Assembly (NCBI GenBank): GCA_028455995.1 | Contig: JABELC010000001.1 | Coordinates: 3,584,501 to 3,648,500 of the forward strand | DNA: 64,000 nt | Origin: Scleromitrula shiraiana | Taxonomy: Eukaryota > Ascomycota > Leotiomycetes > Helotiales > Sclerotiniaceae | Direction of reading: 5' to 3' | Shown: positions 1-11,423 of the stretch, in pieces | Position numbering within the stretch: position 1 is the stretch's first letter | How the letters are laid out: each line of letters starts with the position of its first letter | Position numbers and translations under genes: made by a program | Notes under the pieces: model-generated | The model's input: the letters and a program-made list of their open reading frames with translations, nothing else | Told to the model about the DNA's origin: nothing | Database searches by the model: none

Positions 1-2242
1 TAATAGTGGATTGTTTAAGGAAAAAGTTTGTTAGAGCTAATGTAAAAAGTGATATATGGAAAATTGGAAATATTTGGGATTTTTTTGGTAATTTTAATTG
101 ATATATATTAAAATAAATTGTTAATATTTTGTATAAATAATGTTTATTATTAAGTTTAATTATTAAATAAATAATTTAAATATTCTTTATATTTAAAAAA
201 ATCATATTCTTTATTTTATATTTTAAATAATTAATCTTTCAATAATTAATATATTTAAATTAAATTTTATATATTGATATTAAAGATTTTTATAAAAAAT
301 TAATAATTTTTTAAAAATATATTATTAATATATTTATAAATAAATATTTTTTCTTTTATATTATAGATATTGACTATAAAGGGAAAAAAAGTTTTATCTT
401 TAATTTAGAATTAAATTTATAATTTGTAAAAAATAATAATATTAAAATTGATTTAGATATAGTGTTATTTAAAATGAATTTAGCTAATAAAAACTAATCG
501 ATTCAATTATTTTATAAAAAAGCAATAAAACTATATAAATATATTTTTATTATTTAATTTGAATTTTTTGGTTGATTGTTTATTTATAAATAAAATATAA
601 AATTAAATAATAAAATTATATTTAATTATTTATATAATTGTTTTTAAAATGTTAATATAAATTAAATCTTTCAATTGCTTATTATAATATTAAAGATATT
701 ATACAAATTTTAAATTTAAAAAATAAAAGCATTTATTAAATCTATAATATTTAAAAAGATAATGGAAATAAAGTGATATATCTTAATTAAATAATTAATG
801 ATTATTAAAATATATTTATATGATATATTATAATATTGATATTTTAATAAAAGTGTAATATAATCAATAACGATATTTGATTAAATATAATAAAATATCT
901 TTAAAAAATATAATAAACTTTAAAGAACTAAACGCGATATTTTTGAACATAAATAAATATAATAATTCTTTATAAAATATATAATATTCTATATTAAGTT
1001 TTTTTAAATGTATAAACATTGAATTATCTTAATATATTTTATATGATTTAGATAGTCTATTAATAAAATAAAATAGTTATAATGAAAGATTTATATTATC
1101 ACTTTTTTGTTTAAAAAAATGAAAAGTCATTTTTTATAATAAATTCTTTTTTTTTATATAAAGCAAATTGCAAATAGAATTGATCGCAAACATTTGAATA
1201 ACTTCTAAAACTATATTCGCGATTTTTCCAATTAAATTGCTTGAATTATATATATAATAATATTTGATTATTTATATATTTTATTAATGATTATATTGAT
1301 TAGAATTTTAATATTTAAAATAAATTTTTTAAAATAATCTTCAATTATATTTAAATTAGATAAATTTAAAATATATAAATCTATTTTATCAAACTGTAAT
1401 AGAACTTATTAATGTTGATTTATATAATTATTGTTTATATTTTTAAAAGTTGATTTTTTTCTAAAAAATCGATTCAATATATTAGATTTAGTTGTTTTTA
1501 TATTAAATTAGTAGCAAATATAAAAATTGAATTTATTTAAAAATTCGGTTTATTAAATTTAACAAATATTAAATTGTTTTATAGTTATAAAATATTGAAA
1601 GTTTTTATAATTTAATAAAATATTAAAATTATTTATCTTTTCTAATTTTGACCTTTATTTTTCGAGTGTTTTTATTATAGTTAATAATTCTTTATTATAA
1701 ATATCATAATTATACTTTTATAGAAAATATTTAAATGAAAAATAAGTTATTAAATATTATTTGTTATTAGATTACTTTTATAATAATATATTTTTAGAAA
1801 TTTAATTAAAGACATTAATCTTTATAATTATTTTGAGATTTAGATTATAATATTTGAGTATTGAAGTAGAAATAAATAATGTTTTTAGTTTTTTAAATGT
1901 TTTTTAGTAAATTAGGGATTAGTGTTAAAGGATGTTTTTTTGTAATAAATTTATTAATAGATTTATTATTTTAAAATATTTTTTAATAAATTGTTAATAA
2001 AAATTCATAAAGTCAAAAAAGTTTTATAACTTTTTTAATCAAATTAAAGCTTTTTAATTAATAATAATTTTAACTTTATCCGAATTTATAAAGATCTCAT
2101 TACTAAATATAATTAATTTTAAATATTTTATCTTTATTATATTAAACTTATATTTGTTAATATTAAGATGAAAACTTGTTTTATAAAGCTTTTTTAAGAT
2201 TTTTTATATATGATTTTTATAATTATATTTGTTTATAAAAAA

Positions 2243-2401
2243 GATCAGGATATCATCAAGATAAATAAAAACAATAATATCAAAGAGGTTAGAAAAAGAA
2301 TTATTAATAAAGACTTAAAAATAGATTAGGATATTATATAAATTGAAAAAAACAATTATATATTTATATAATTTATATCGAATAATAAATATAGTTTTTC
2401 A
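2243..2401 (-). pseudogene. Gypsy reverse transcriptase core, relic
   Basis: Reading the minus strand from about 2401 down to 2243 gives a diverged RT block in one frame: a KT.F..RY..Y.Y start, a FINNSFSNLFDII segment, then an intact YLDDILI catalytic motif at 2243-2263. The two Asp codons of the YLDD box are preserved. At least one in-frame stop lies between the blocks and several positions have been replaced by AT-rich codons, so the gene is dead. This motif order is that of Ty3/gypsy polymerases; copia elements carry YVDD instead. Confidence 0.8.
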
Positions 2402-5400
2402 TTTATTCTTTTCTTTTAAATAGATTTTATTGAAAACTATAAATATATCGAGTTTTATAAAGATTATTATTTTACTTAATTATTCAAACATATCTTTTAT
2501 TAAAGAGATCAAGAAATGATTTTTAATTATACTTTTATTAAAACTATGGTAATCGATATATACTTATATACTTTCTTTAAATTTCTTTATTAAAAACATT
2601 AATATTATTACAAATAATATAGATTTTTTAATAAATCCTTTTTTTATATTGTTATTAATATATTTACAAATAATTTTATATTTTTTAATTATAAAAAAAC
2701 GATTTCTATTATAAAAAAGTTCGAAACTAGACTTTAAATCAATATTGATATTTATAATAATATATTTAAATAAAGTATTTACTAACTTTTTAAAAAAAAT
2801 ATTAATAAAATCTCAATATTCTAATAATAATTTAAATAAAATATATATTTTATTATAATTTAGTTTATTCTTTATATATTTATCGATATTTTTATCTAAA
2901 ACCTTATTCAAATTAAAAATTCGAAAATAATTATTCAAAAATTTATATAATTTGAAGTTTAATTGAATTTTAATATCTTTATAAGAAATAATACTTTTTA
3001 AAATACTTTAATATAGATTTACAATAATAGTTTTTTAATCTATATAAGCATCATTTAACAAATAACTTAATATAAACTACTCTATTTAAATATTTTTCTA
3101 TCGATAATAAAACAATATTAAAAAAGCTAATAAAATATATATTTTAATCGATTTATCAAAAATAATCGTCTTTTCAAAAACAAAAATAATAAACAATCTA
3201 TTTACAATATTTCACAAAAAACAAAATACTATTGCATATCGTCAATTAGCTATAATCCTAATAGATTTAGACTATAATAAACAAACTACAAATCTATTTT
3301 TATTAAAATCCTCTATAATATCAATTTCAAAAACTAAATCTTTATTTTTATTCTTATTATTTAAATTTTTATTATTTAAAATCTCATTATTTAAACTTAA
3401 ATTCTTAAATATATTATTTTTTATTTTCAATAACAAATAAAAAAAATCTTTATCTATAATATTTTTTATTATAAATACAAATTTGATTATAATCATTTTA
3501 ATATCAAAAACTATATTAATCTCACATAAATAAAATAAAATTATTAAAGTTTAAAAAAAAAAAACCAAGACTTTTTTTAAAACTTTTAGTATATATAATA
3601 ATAAAGTAGAAAGTAAATAATATTATAAATATAAAAAAAAATTGAATATTAAATTATTATTAATATAATGCATATATAAATCATACAATTGTAACTATAA
3701 TATACCCAAAATAATATCAATATTAAATCTTATAAAAAAAAAAAATAAACTTAAAGTAAAATTCCTCGAATATTCTAATAATAAAGTAAATAATAATAAT
3801 TTAAATTATATTTTTAAAAAAAGATTTTTTATCATTATTTAATAAAAAATACTAGGGTTTAAAAAAGTCAAAAATATATTAATTATCATGATATATGATT
3901 AAAACATTAATAAAAGTTTTTGTAGAGTATCCAAAATCAAAAAAAAAAATATAATATACATAATTTTGATTTAATTTTATAAAACTATAAAATAATAAAT
4001 TCAATAAGCTATTTAATAACAAAATATTATATATAAAAGGTTTTAAAGTATTTAATTTTAGATTTAAAATATTTTTTAGATTATTTGTAAAATAGGTTAA
4101 TATATTTAAATTAAATAAAGATCTTTAATATCAATTTATATCAAAAATGCTTTTTTTTTTATTTCCTCGATTTTTTCTAAAATATAGTTTATAGATAAGA
4201 TTGATATCGTGATAAATGGAGTAAAAACTATAAATATCTAATAAAAGTTGAAGAGAATAATATTGTTTATTTAATAATATTTAAATTAGTATTTTTTATA
4301 ATCTTGCTTAAATTCAAAATTATTATCTCAACCACAGATAGCGGTGCTAAGTATATTGTATAAATGTTTTGGATTAACTTGATTGATTTTGCAACTTCTA
4401 TTAATGATTTTGATTAAATATTTTTTTATATAATGATTATCTTTATTATAATATATATATTTGCCTTTAATATAGCGATATAGCCTTTTTTTCTTTTATA
4501 AATCTAATTTAAAAAAAATCCATTAGATTACCATAGCTTTAACTCATTATTAAAACTTTGAAAGTTTATCTAAAAAAAATTATACTAATAATTCTAGAGT
4601 ATAGAATAGTTTTATTTTTTTATATAAAAATAAATTTATTTTTCTAAAATTTATTAAAAAAAGCTATTTATTTTTTCAAATCATCATTCACTAAAATAAA
4701 GACATTATTTTAAAAAAAATCTTTCAAATTATCATTAATCTTCTCTTTGAATAAATTAACTTTGATATTATCGTTATAATCAAGTTCAATAATATAAAAA
4801 ATAAATTTAATATAAAAATCTAGTCAAATTAGATTATTTATAATCAATTTATGTAATTTAACAAAAGCGATTTATTGATTATTTATAATATTGAAAAATA
4901 CAGAAAAAGCTTCAAATATCGCAATTACCGTTTACCAAAATCATTAAATAAAGTCAATAAGATATTTACAAACAATCTATCAAATAAATTAAAAAAAGAT
5001 AAATATTATATTATCAAAAAAAAAGATTATATAAAAAATTTTAATTATTTCAAAATAGAAATAGAAAATATTAATAATAAACTTAAAATAAAGAAAATTA
5101 TAGAAGATTTTCTATATAATAAATTTAATATTTTTATCTTTTTTATTATTAAAAAATCTTTTTAAATCTAAAATCAAGAAAGAAATACTATAAAAGCCCA
5201 AAACGGATCAAAAAACCATATTAAAGCTTTATCAAATCTCAATAAATTTGTTATTCAACTTTTGATTGCTTTTTTATAAAGTCATAAATTGCTAATTAGT
5301 CTTAAAATAAGCTATATTCTAATTATAGAGAATAATAAAAAGAATATTAAAAAAAAACTATTTATTATCATCAATAATAACAAAAACTTTAAAGATTTTT

Positions 5401-5750
5401 TGATAATAGAGTCCTTTAACATCAAAAAATTAAAGTGCTTTTTTAAAACTATATAAAGTAATTACTATATCTAAAAACTACTCTTTATTAAAGATAGTTA
5501 ATAAATCATTAATATTGTATAAATTATATATAATAACGATGGCAAGGATAGGGAGGCAAAGAAATAAAGAGATAAATAAACAAAAAGATAAAGAAACAAG
5601 CTTAATATTTAAATATAAAAAATATATTACAAAAACTATTTGTAAATAGATATTCTATAAAACAAAAAATATAAAGAAATAAAAAAGAAAATTTTCTTTA
5701 ATTTAAAATTGCGCTCGATCACATAAATAAACAAATAGATAAAAGGCAAA

Positions 5751-5826
5751 ATCTCGCAACTCTAATATATCAAAAAACGTAGAAATGAATCTTGCAACTT
5801 TAATATATTAAGAAATATAGAAATTA
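5751..5826. repeat. 38-bp tandem duplication inside the gypsy LTR region
   Basis: Two adjacent 38-bp units (5751-5788 and 5789-5826) share the frame ATCT.GCAACT.TAATATAT. Most differences between them are C/T or G/A, consistent with RIP-type decay after duplication. It lies just inside the presumed LTR end of the gypsy relic and may be an old LTR or leader repeat. Confidence 0.55.
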
Positions 5827-5969
5827 AATAACTAAAAAAACTAAAATAATTATAAAAAATATATATTTAAAACAAAAAAGATTTTATATAATAAAAAGAT
5901 AAATTAAATTATCAAAATAATAAAATTGTTAATTTATAAAGAACTAAATCTAAGCTAGCTAAAAAAGGC

Positions 5970-6039
5970 CGACTATATAAAAGTGGTTTCGGCCCTGTGG
6001 TCTAAGGCCACACTTATACAAAACCTTAGAACCGTGACA
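5970..6039 (-). repeat. Outer end of gypsy 5' LTR, little mutated
   Basis: On the minus strand the sequence opens with TGTCACGGTTC and continues through a GC-containing stretch with GGCC and CAGGGCC blocks before the AT-rich interior begins. TGTCAC is a common start for fungal gypsy LTRs. The candidate target-site duplication would be 6040-6044 (CATAA), but its partner is outside the window. LTR length is not determined. Confidence 0.55.
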
Positions 6040-6158
6040 CATAAACTTTATATAATTTAATTTAAATATTTTAACTAGTGATTTATTATTCAAGTTTCTT
6101 CTTTATTATTTATATATATTATTCAATAAAAAATTAAATTTAGTTAATCAAAAAAACT

Positions 6159-6244
6159 TTCGATTGAATTAAAATTAAACCACGCGCAAATTGTCGAAAA
6201 ACCCTCAAAATCGACGATTTTATATAAATTATCTCTTGTATCGA
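6159..6244 (+). repeat. Left terminal inverted repeat
   Basis: It pairs with 7242-7327 in inverted orientation without gaps. Many mismatches are transitions. The repeat keeps CpG-containing words that are absent from the AT-rich sequence around it. Confidence 0.7.
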
Positions 6245-7241
6245 CTCGGAACGTAAATTAATCATTTAATATTGCTTTAATTAAAATATAATTAGTATTA
6301 TTTTAATTATTTTTATTAATTATATAATTAAATATATATTTTTTAATGAAAATATCTTTTTATAAATTTAAAATATTATATTAAAATATCATTCAATTTA
6401 ACGTTTAATATTTCAATTTGAATTTACTTTTAATTTTTTCAAAATTTTATATTAAAAATAATGAAAATATATTTAAATGTATAAAAGAAAAGCTTTTATT
6501 TAATATAAATATTATATATAATAAAAATGTATAAAAGATATAATATACTAATAAAATTAATCAAAAAAATACTATATATAAAATTTATAAACATCAAGCA
6601 TTATTATAATTTTGATTTTTGAAAATCATCAAAATCACTTCAAATTTTTATACTAGTGTAATAATTTATATCCTTATAATTACTATATTAAAATATTATT
6701 TTATAATATAATTTTGATTTAAATGAGTCTTTAAGATTTTTCAGGTTTTTAAAAAATTTAGAATACTTTTATAATTTCGATTTCAAAGTTTTTAATAATG
6801 CTATATTAAATTTTAATATATAATATTTATATTAAATAAAAGCTCTTTTTTTCTATATTCATACATATAGAAAAGAGATTAACGATATAGTTCTGATTAG
6901 TCAGCGATATAGAGGCTCTTATAGTCCTCGCCGTCACTTAGTTTTAGATGAACAACTTCAACAATACCAACACATCTACCTCATACTAGATTCCGTCTTT
7001 TTTTATATCTTCATTATTTTCTAATATGATAATTTGCTTAATTTAAATCAAATTAAAATTGTAATATTTTTATATGATTTTTATTTTATATTTCAAGTTC
7101 AAGTTATTACTACTACTAGTAGTAGTACTAGTAATTAAATATTATAAATCTTTAAATATTAATAATAAATACTTCAATATTAAAATAATTCATAATTAAT
7201 ATATTAAATAATTCTATAAATAATTGATCGATTTATTTACC

Positions 7242-7327
7242 TCGATACAAAAGTTGATTTGCACAAAGTCGTCGATTTTGAGCGTTTTTCGGTAATTTGC
7301 GCGGGCTTCAATTTTAATTTAACCGAG
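7242..7327 (-). repeat. Right terminal inverted repeat
   Basis: This is the inverted partner of 6159-6244. It is the better preserved copy: most transitions between the two leave C or G here and T or A in the left copy. Confidence 0.7.
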
Positions 7328-8203
7328 TATTATCATCATATCAACATAAACAGTATGTACATGGAGATCAGATGAATTACTATAGAAGGTTTCAGATTCA
7401 GATTCGTCGTCTCTGTTAAAAAATAGTGAATAGAAAAAAAGGATAAAATTTTACTCTTCAAGTTGTAAAGATGAGGACGAAAAAGTTCCAGAGTTCCAAA
7501 GTTCCAGAGTTCCACAATTCACTTTCGTAGTAGTCTCTCATTTGAATTTCAAAATTCCTGTGGAGTATTAGATAATAATAATGAGCTCCTTGGTCTTTGG
7601 AAAGGTAAGAACTGAAATGAATACAACAACGGCAATGTAGATATTGTTGCCGTTGGAACTGATTATTACCATCATTTTGATTCTGTATCATGTATATATA
7701 ATCTCAATTTGCTCCCCAAATTCCCTTGAGTCTACGTAAAGAGAATCGAAGTTAGTGAATACAGAAAGGAGATAACTGCCGAGTACACGAACAATTTTCA
7801 TGGTTAATATGGGGGTTAAGAATGAAATGAAATCCGAAAAGGTCCAAAATAATACTTCAGGATCGGTTCATTTTGGCTACTATGAAGGAAAAATCGAGTC
7901 TTTCTCTTCAGAAGTTAACGAATTAATTGCAGAGATTAAACTTGTTGACTTCGCCTTTGACTGAGAAATACTGCCATGCATTCACTCAACCGTACTAGGC
8001 TATCCAACAAAGTCCTTCCATAAACGAACAGTTCACTTTTAAATCTCAGAGCGGAGGCTTCAAAGTTGATACGACGATGATATATGGACGAGTCTTTCTT
8101 TCTGTTTGGTTTCAATATCGAGAAGTATTTCTTCCCATAAACCTTTAGATTCAACTTATATCTTCCTTAATCATTTCAAAGACTTAAGAAGACGATTTTC
8201 AAC
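7328..8203. other. Intergenic, no gene seen
   Basis: Base composition returns to normal here. Short open frames on the minus strand (7458-7691 and 7936-8154) show no recognisable domain and one contains a simple repeat, so I do not call them. The stretch is presumably the promoter of the oxygenase gene that follows. Confidence 0.5.
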
Positions 8204-9148
8204 ATGGATTACCAGCTGATTCAAAGCCAGAAAGCTCTTTTCGAAGAAAAGGGATACCTCATCATCAGAGATGTTCTCTCTCCTACAGAAATCGAGAAGG
8301 TGAAGCTCTGGACCCAGGAAGTCCATGATCTTCCACGAACCCAAGATACTGCTTATCTCCAGTACGAGGAAATAAATTCGCATAAGCAACGTGTTCTTTG
8401 TCGTACAGAGAACTTTCTAGGTGACCATGCAGGTTTTAGGGGATTGCTGAAAGGTCCAAAGATCCTCGGCATTTTAAAGCAATTGTCTGGGGAGGAAATG
8501 GTTATATTCAAAGAGAAAAGTGAGTGCTCTCATTCTGGGAAACAAATACTTTGTGAATTCCACCAACAAATCTTCCTTTTAGTTAATTTCAAATTCGCTG
8601 GATCGGGAGGCTTTTCGGCACATATTGATCGAACAGGATATGGTGCTTTTAGAGACGTTAAGCATTTATCTTTGCTACTTGCGATTGATCCATCAAACCT
8701 AAGCAATGGAGGACTAGAGGTTGTGGACGCAAGTCATAAAATGGACATTCCTATCTCTGCCGACAACACTATTGAAAAGGATTGGATTGATTCCCAGCAA
8801 TGGAGTGCCGTTAACCTTCAAGCTGGTAGGAGATTCGCTTTGAATAGAGTGGTGAGCATATAGCTAACAGTGATAAAAGGGGAGATTTTGATCTTTGGCA
8901 CCTCTCTGGCCCATAGGAGTGGACCAAACAAAAGTAGTTTGGATAGAAGAGCTGTCTACATCACATACAACCGTGCTTCGGATGGAGATAACCATGACGC
9001 TTATTATCAAGATCGAACAGAAAAATATCCCTCCACCCACAAGAGAATCGCTGGCAAGAAAGCAGAATATCTGGCTGGATCGAAGAATTATGCCTATGGA
9101 ACTCCAATGTTGACGATCGAATCGGTTGAGGTTGATGAGGAAATTTGA
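8204..9148 (+). CDS. Phytanoyl-CoA dioxygenase (PhyH) family oxygenase
   Basis: Predicted Fe(II)/2-oxoglutarate-dependent dioxygenase of 275 residues. Two introns, 8520-8582 and 8826-8879, both GT...AG, join exons 8204-8519, 8583-8825 and 8880-9148 into one frame. The N-terminus has the family opening FEEKGYLIIRDVLS. The iron-binding HxD is AHID at residues 118-121 (His119, Asp121). The distal histidine is His198 in HRSGPN, followed about a dozen residues later by Arg in the DRRAVYITYN strand that normally binds 2-oxoglutarate. The intron removing 8826-8879 restores the QAGEILIFG strand before HRSGPN. The family ranges from fatty-acid alpha-oxidation to secondary metabolism, so the substrate cannot be named. 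It stands alone between two AT-rich islands, with no visible biosynthetic partner. Confidence 0.85.
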
Positions 9149-10425
9149 GAGAAAGACTTTGAAAAGAAATTAGTCTGTGATAGAATTTCGGGATTTAACT
9201 GAGATCGTTCTCCAGCCACATTGCAATTTAGAAATATGCTTTCAGTTTGTTTTCTAGTTTTCGAGATCTTCCAGTATTTCTGGTGAAATGAAATCATTCT
9301 TCCTTGTTGTGAATCTTTTTAGATTTTGGACAGTTTGTGGCGAACAATGATATTGATCAAGGTATGATGAATCAGAACATAATGAAACTAGTATTGCCAA
9401 TTGCAACAGCTTCGACATGTGAATACTCGATTCAGAAAATCCACAAAGATTCAGAAGCAGAAGCTATAGAGGTGGTGCTACCCTACGGTATCACCTATTT
9501 AGGATATCTTGAATACCATTCAAAAAAGGAAATTTTTGCACTATAATTTAAATTTTAATTATCTTATAAGTTGATTTTTGAGAAGTGATTTTAAATGATT
9601 TAGATATACTTTATTATTTTCTAATTTAGTTAATATATTAAAATTAATTTTGCATTTTTTTTATTATTATCTTTACTAATTTAAAATTATTAATATATAA
9701 TATTAAAAAATAATATAAATATATCTTGAAATTTTATAACTTTTAGTATAAAAAATGTATTATTTTTATTTTTTTTATTTTGTAAGCTTAATTTAAAATT
9801 TTGGATAATAAATTAATAATAAATTTATTTATACGATAATAGATTATATAAAATTTTAAAATTATATTATATTAATATTAATAATTAATAAAAAATTGAA
9901 TAAATTTTCAATTAATAAAAATTTATCAAAAAATTAAATAAATTTAATTTAAAGATTAATAACGATAAATTTTAGTTGAAATTAATTTAAAGTTTATTTG
10001 AAATTAAGTTTTAAATTTAAATTTATAGATTAATTCAAGTTTATATTATATAAAATTTAACTTTTAGTTAATTACAAATTTAATATATTGATGTTTGAAC
10101 TTTTAATGTATTTAAGTATTAAAATAACTGATTTTTTAAAGTTTAGTTAGGGAAATCATTGAATTCTATTTAGGTTGACTTCTTGAATAGGTGATACTGT
10201 AGGGTATGTGGTGATGTTGTTTTTCGTTGGGCCGTTTATGCTACTAATCCACTATACTAAATTAGGCAAATGTGGGGACAACTCCAAATTTACTGACCCA
10301 CAAACCTTGAGGATGATCATTACCTACTATATACTTATCCACACAAGTATTGGGGCTGAGATAAGACACTGTTGTTGACTTCAATACAGTACAACATGCC
10401 TATAACATCTACCGCAGTATCATGC
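9149..10425. other. Intergenic with AT-rich island (about 9545-10160)
   Basis: Positions 9545-10160 are almost pure A and T with no coding frame and look like another RIP-degraded repeat, too decayed to classify. The flanks, 9149-9544 and 10160-10425, have normal composition and hold no gene I can support. A 69-codon open frame at 9337-9546 has no recognisable features. Confidence 0.5.
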
Positions 10426-10984
10426 CAAGACTTACCACACGAGCTTCATTTATTGATGTGGGATGTGGGATCTGGGATCTGGCATTAGTTTCACTCTTTA
10501 CTCCTAGAGTCATCCACTTACAATGGCAAAGCAAAAATCCTACAATATTACCTAGTGAGCCAAATTCATCTCCATCATTGGCGGGAAAACCTTTGGCCCT
10601 CCTCTTCTCGTACCAGATACCTGTCCTTCACCCTTTATTGCATTCCAGATAGGTCATCAATCACGTCTCTATGCTTTCTCAAAAAAATACTAAATTTGGA
10701 GTTTCACAAACAACCAAGGACAAATCAAGAACGTTAATTGGAACCCTGATTATGATGTAATTCTTCTCCCTTCACTAGTTGCTGCAGATATGATCAATAA
10801 TCCTCAAAGAGCCAATTCAATCTCGATGTTACGCATCAACTTCCCCATTCAATCGCAAGTGGTCCGGAAATTAGCGTTATATTATTGTACTTTGTGTCGA
10901 AACAAGAAACAACATAGAAGTTTGATGTTGAGTTCAATATCATTAGAATCTGTCCAAGTGGTTACAACTCTGGTGTGGTGCTAG
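10426..10984 (+). pseudogene. 2EXR-domain protein gene, broken
   Basis: Three reading frames together show the pattern of a fungal 2EXR protein. Near 10426 a frame reads DLPHELHLLMW, like the LP.EL...IW start of the domain. It ends at a stop codon. A second frame continues with PRVIHLQW, matching the PR(V/I)(V/I)..W strand. Near 10740 a third frame reads NPDYDVILLPS, resembling the P..D..Y/L strand found later in these proteins. Stops and frameshifts separate the pieces. A related intact gene lies at 19065-20589. The family is common and variable in filamentous ascomycetes and its function is mostly unknown. Confidence 0.55.
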
Positions 10985-11423
10985 AGTCTCTATATATGTC
11001 ACCTGTGACAGTTACTCTTCACTGTCGAAAAATTTCGGGGATTAAAAATCCACTAGTTTAGAAGCAATGGGAATTGTACATGACATGGCAATTTAACATG
11101 GAATTGTGGTATCGGAAAGTGGTTCGATCTTATATTCCAACAACAATCGAAATGCACTAATGCTATATTCTTTCAATCAGGTTCACTTTGACAAAATGTT
11201 ACCCCAGGTCCCATTCAGCTAACGACAAATATCCTCTCTAACAACACAGGGGGAAAATCGAAAATCGAAACAAATATAGAAAATTTGCAAGGAAAATAAC
11301 AGAACTTCACCACACATCAATCAAATCGCCGCCGATTGACGTATTTCCACAAACTCTCATTGGAACTCCAATTAAGACAAAATACTCCCAAGAAAAGAAT
11401 TATCCAAGAGTCTCGCAGTATAT
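10985..11423. other. Intergenic, no gene seen
   Basis: Normal composition with no open frame of note; probably the 3' flank of the minus-strand gene ending at 11424. Confidence 0.5.

Larger units (their letters stand above)
1..6039 (-). mobile_element. Decayed Ty3/gypsy LTR retrotransposon (RIP-mutated, partial)
   Basis: The stretch is extremely AT-rich and has no long open frame, but the minus strand keeps a recognisable gypsy reverse transcriptase core near 2243-2401. The high-coordinate edge at 6031-6039 reads TGTCACGGT on the minus strand, a typical gypsy LTR start, and the sequence just inside it (5970-6039) is much richer in GC than the interior. In gypsy order (gag, protease, RT, RNase H, integrase) on the minus strand, gag should lie towards 4-5.5 kb and integrase towards position 1. 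The second LTR is not in the window, so the element is cut by the left edge. Nested insertions are possible. Boundaries other than 6039 are inferred. Confidence 0.7.
6159..7327. mobile_element. 1.17-kb element with 86-bp terminal inverted repeats
   Basis: The ends 6159-6244 and 7242-7327 are inverted copies of each other over 86 positions each, about 80% identical by eye, with an invariant core (GCGCAAATT and CTCAAAATCGACGA). The interior is AT-rich with no transposase frame, so this resembles a non-autonomous DNA transposon or a deletion derivative. A less AT-rich patch lies at about 6885-7000. I could not identify a convincing target-site duplication. Confidence 0.7.

Noticed and set aside
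3272..3496. 74-codon minus-strand frame inside the gypsy relic
   Set aside because: It is on the element's coding strand, but its composition is pure AT bias and no gag, protease or RT motif is visible.
4875..5165. 96-codon plus-strand open frame in the gypsy island
   Set aside because: It is Lys/Asn/Ile-only, as any AT-rich sequence gives, has no motif, and runs opposite to the RT strand.
9337..9546. 69-codon open frame after the dioxygenase gene
   Set aside because: It has no start context or domain, and it runs straight into an AT-rich island.
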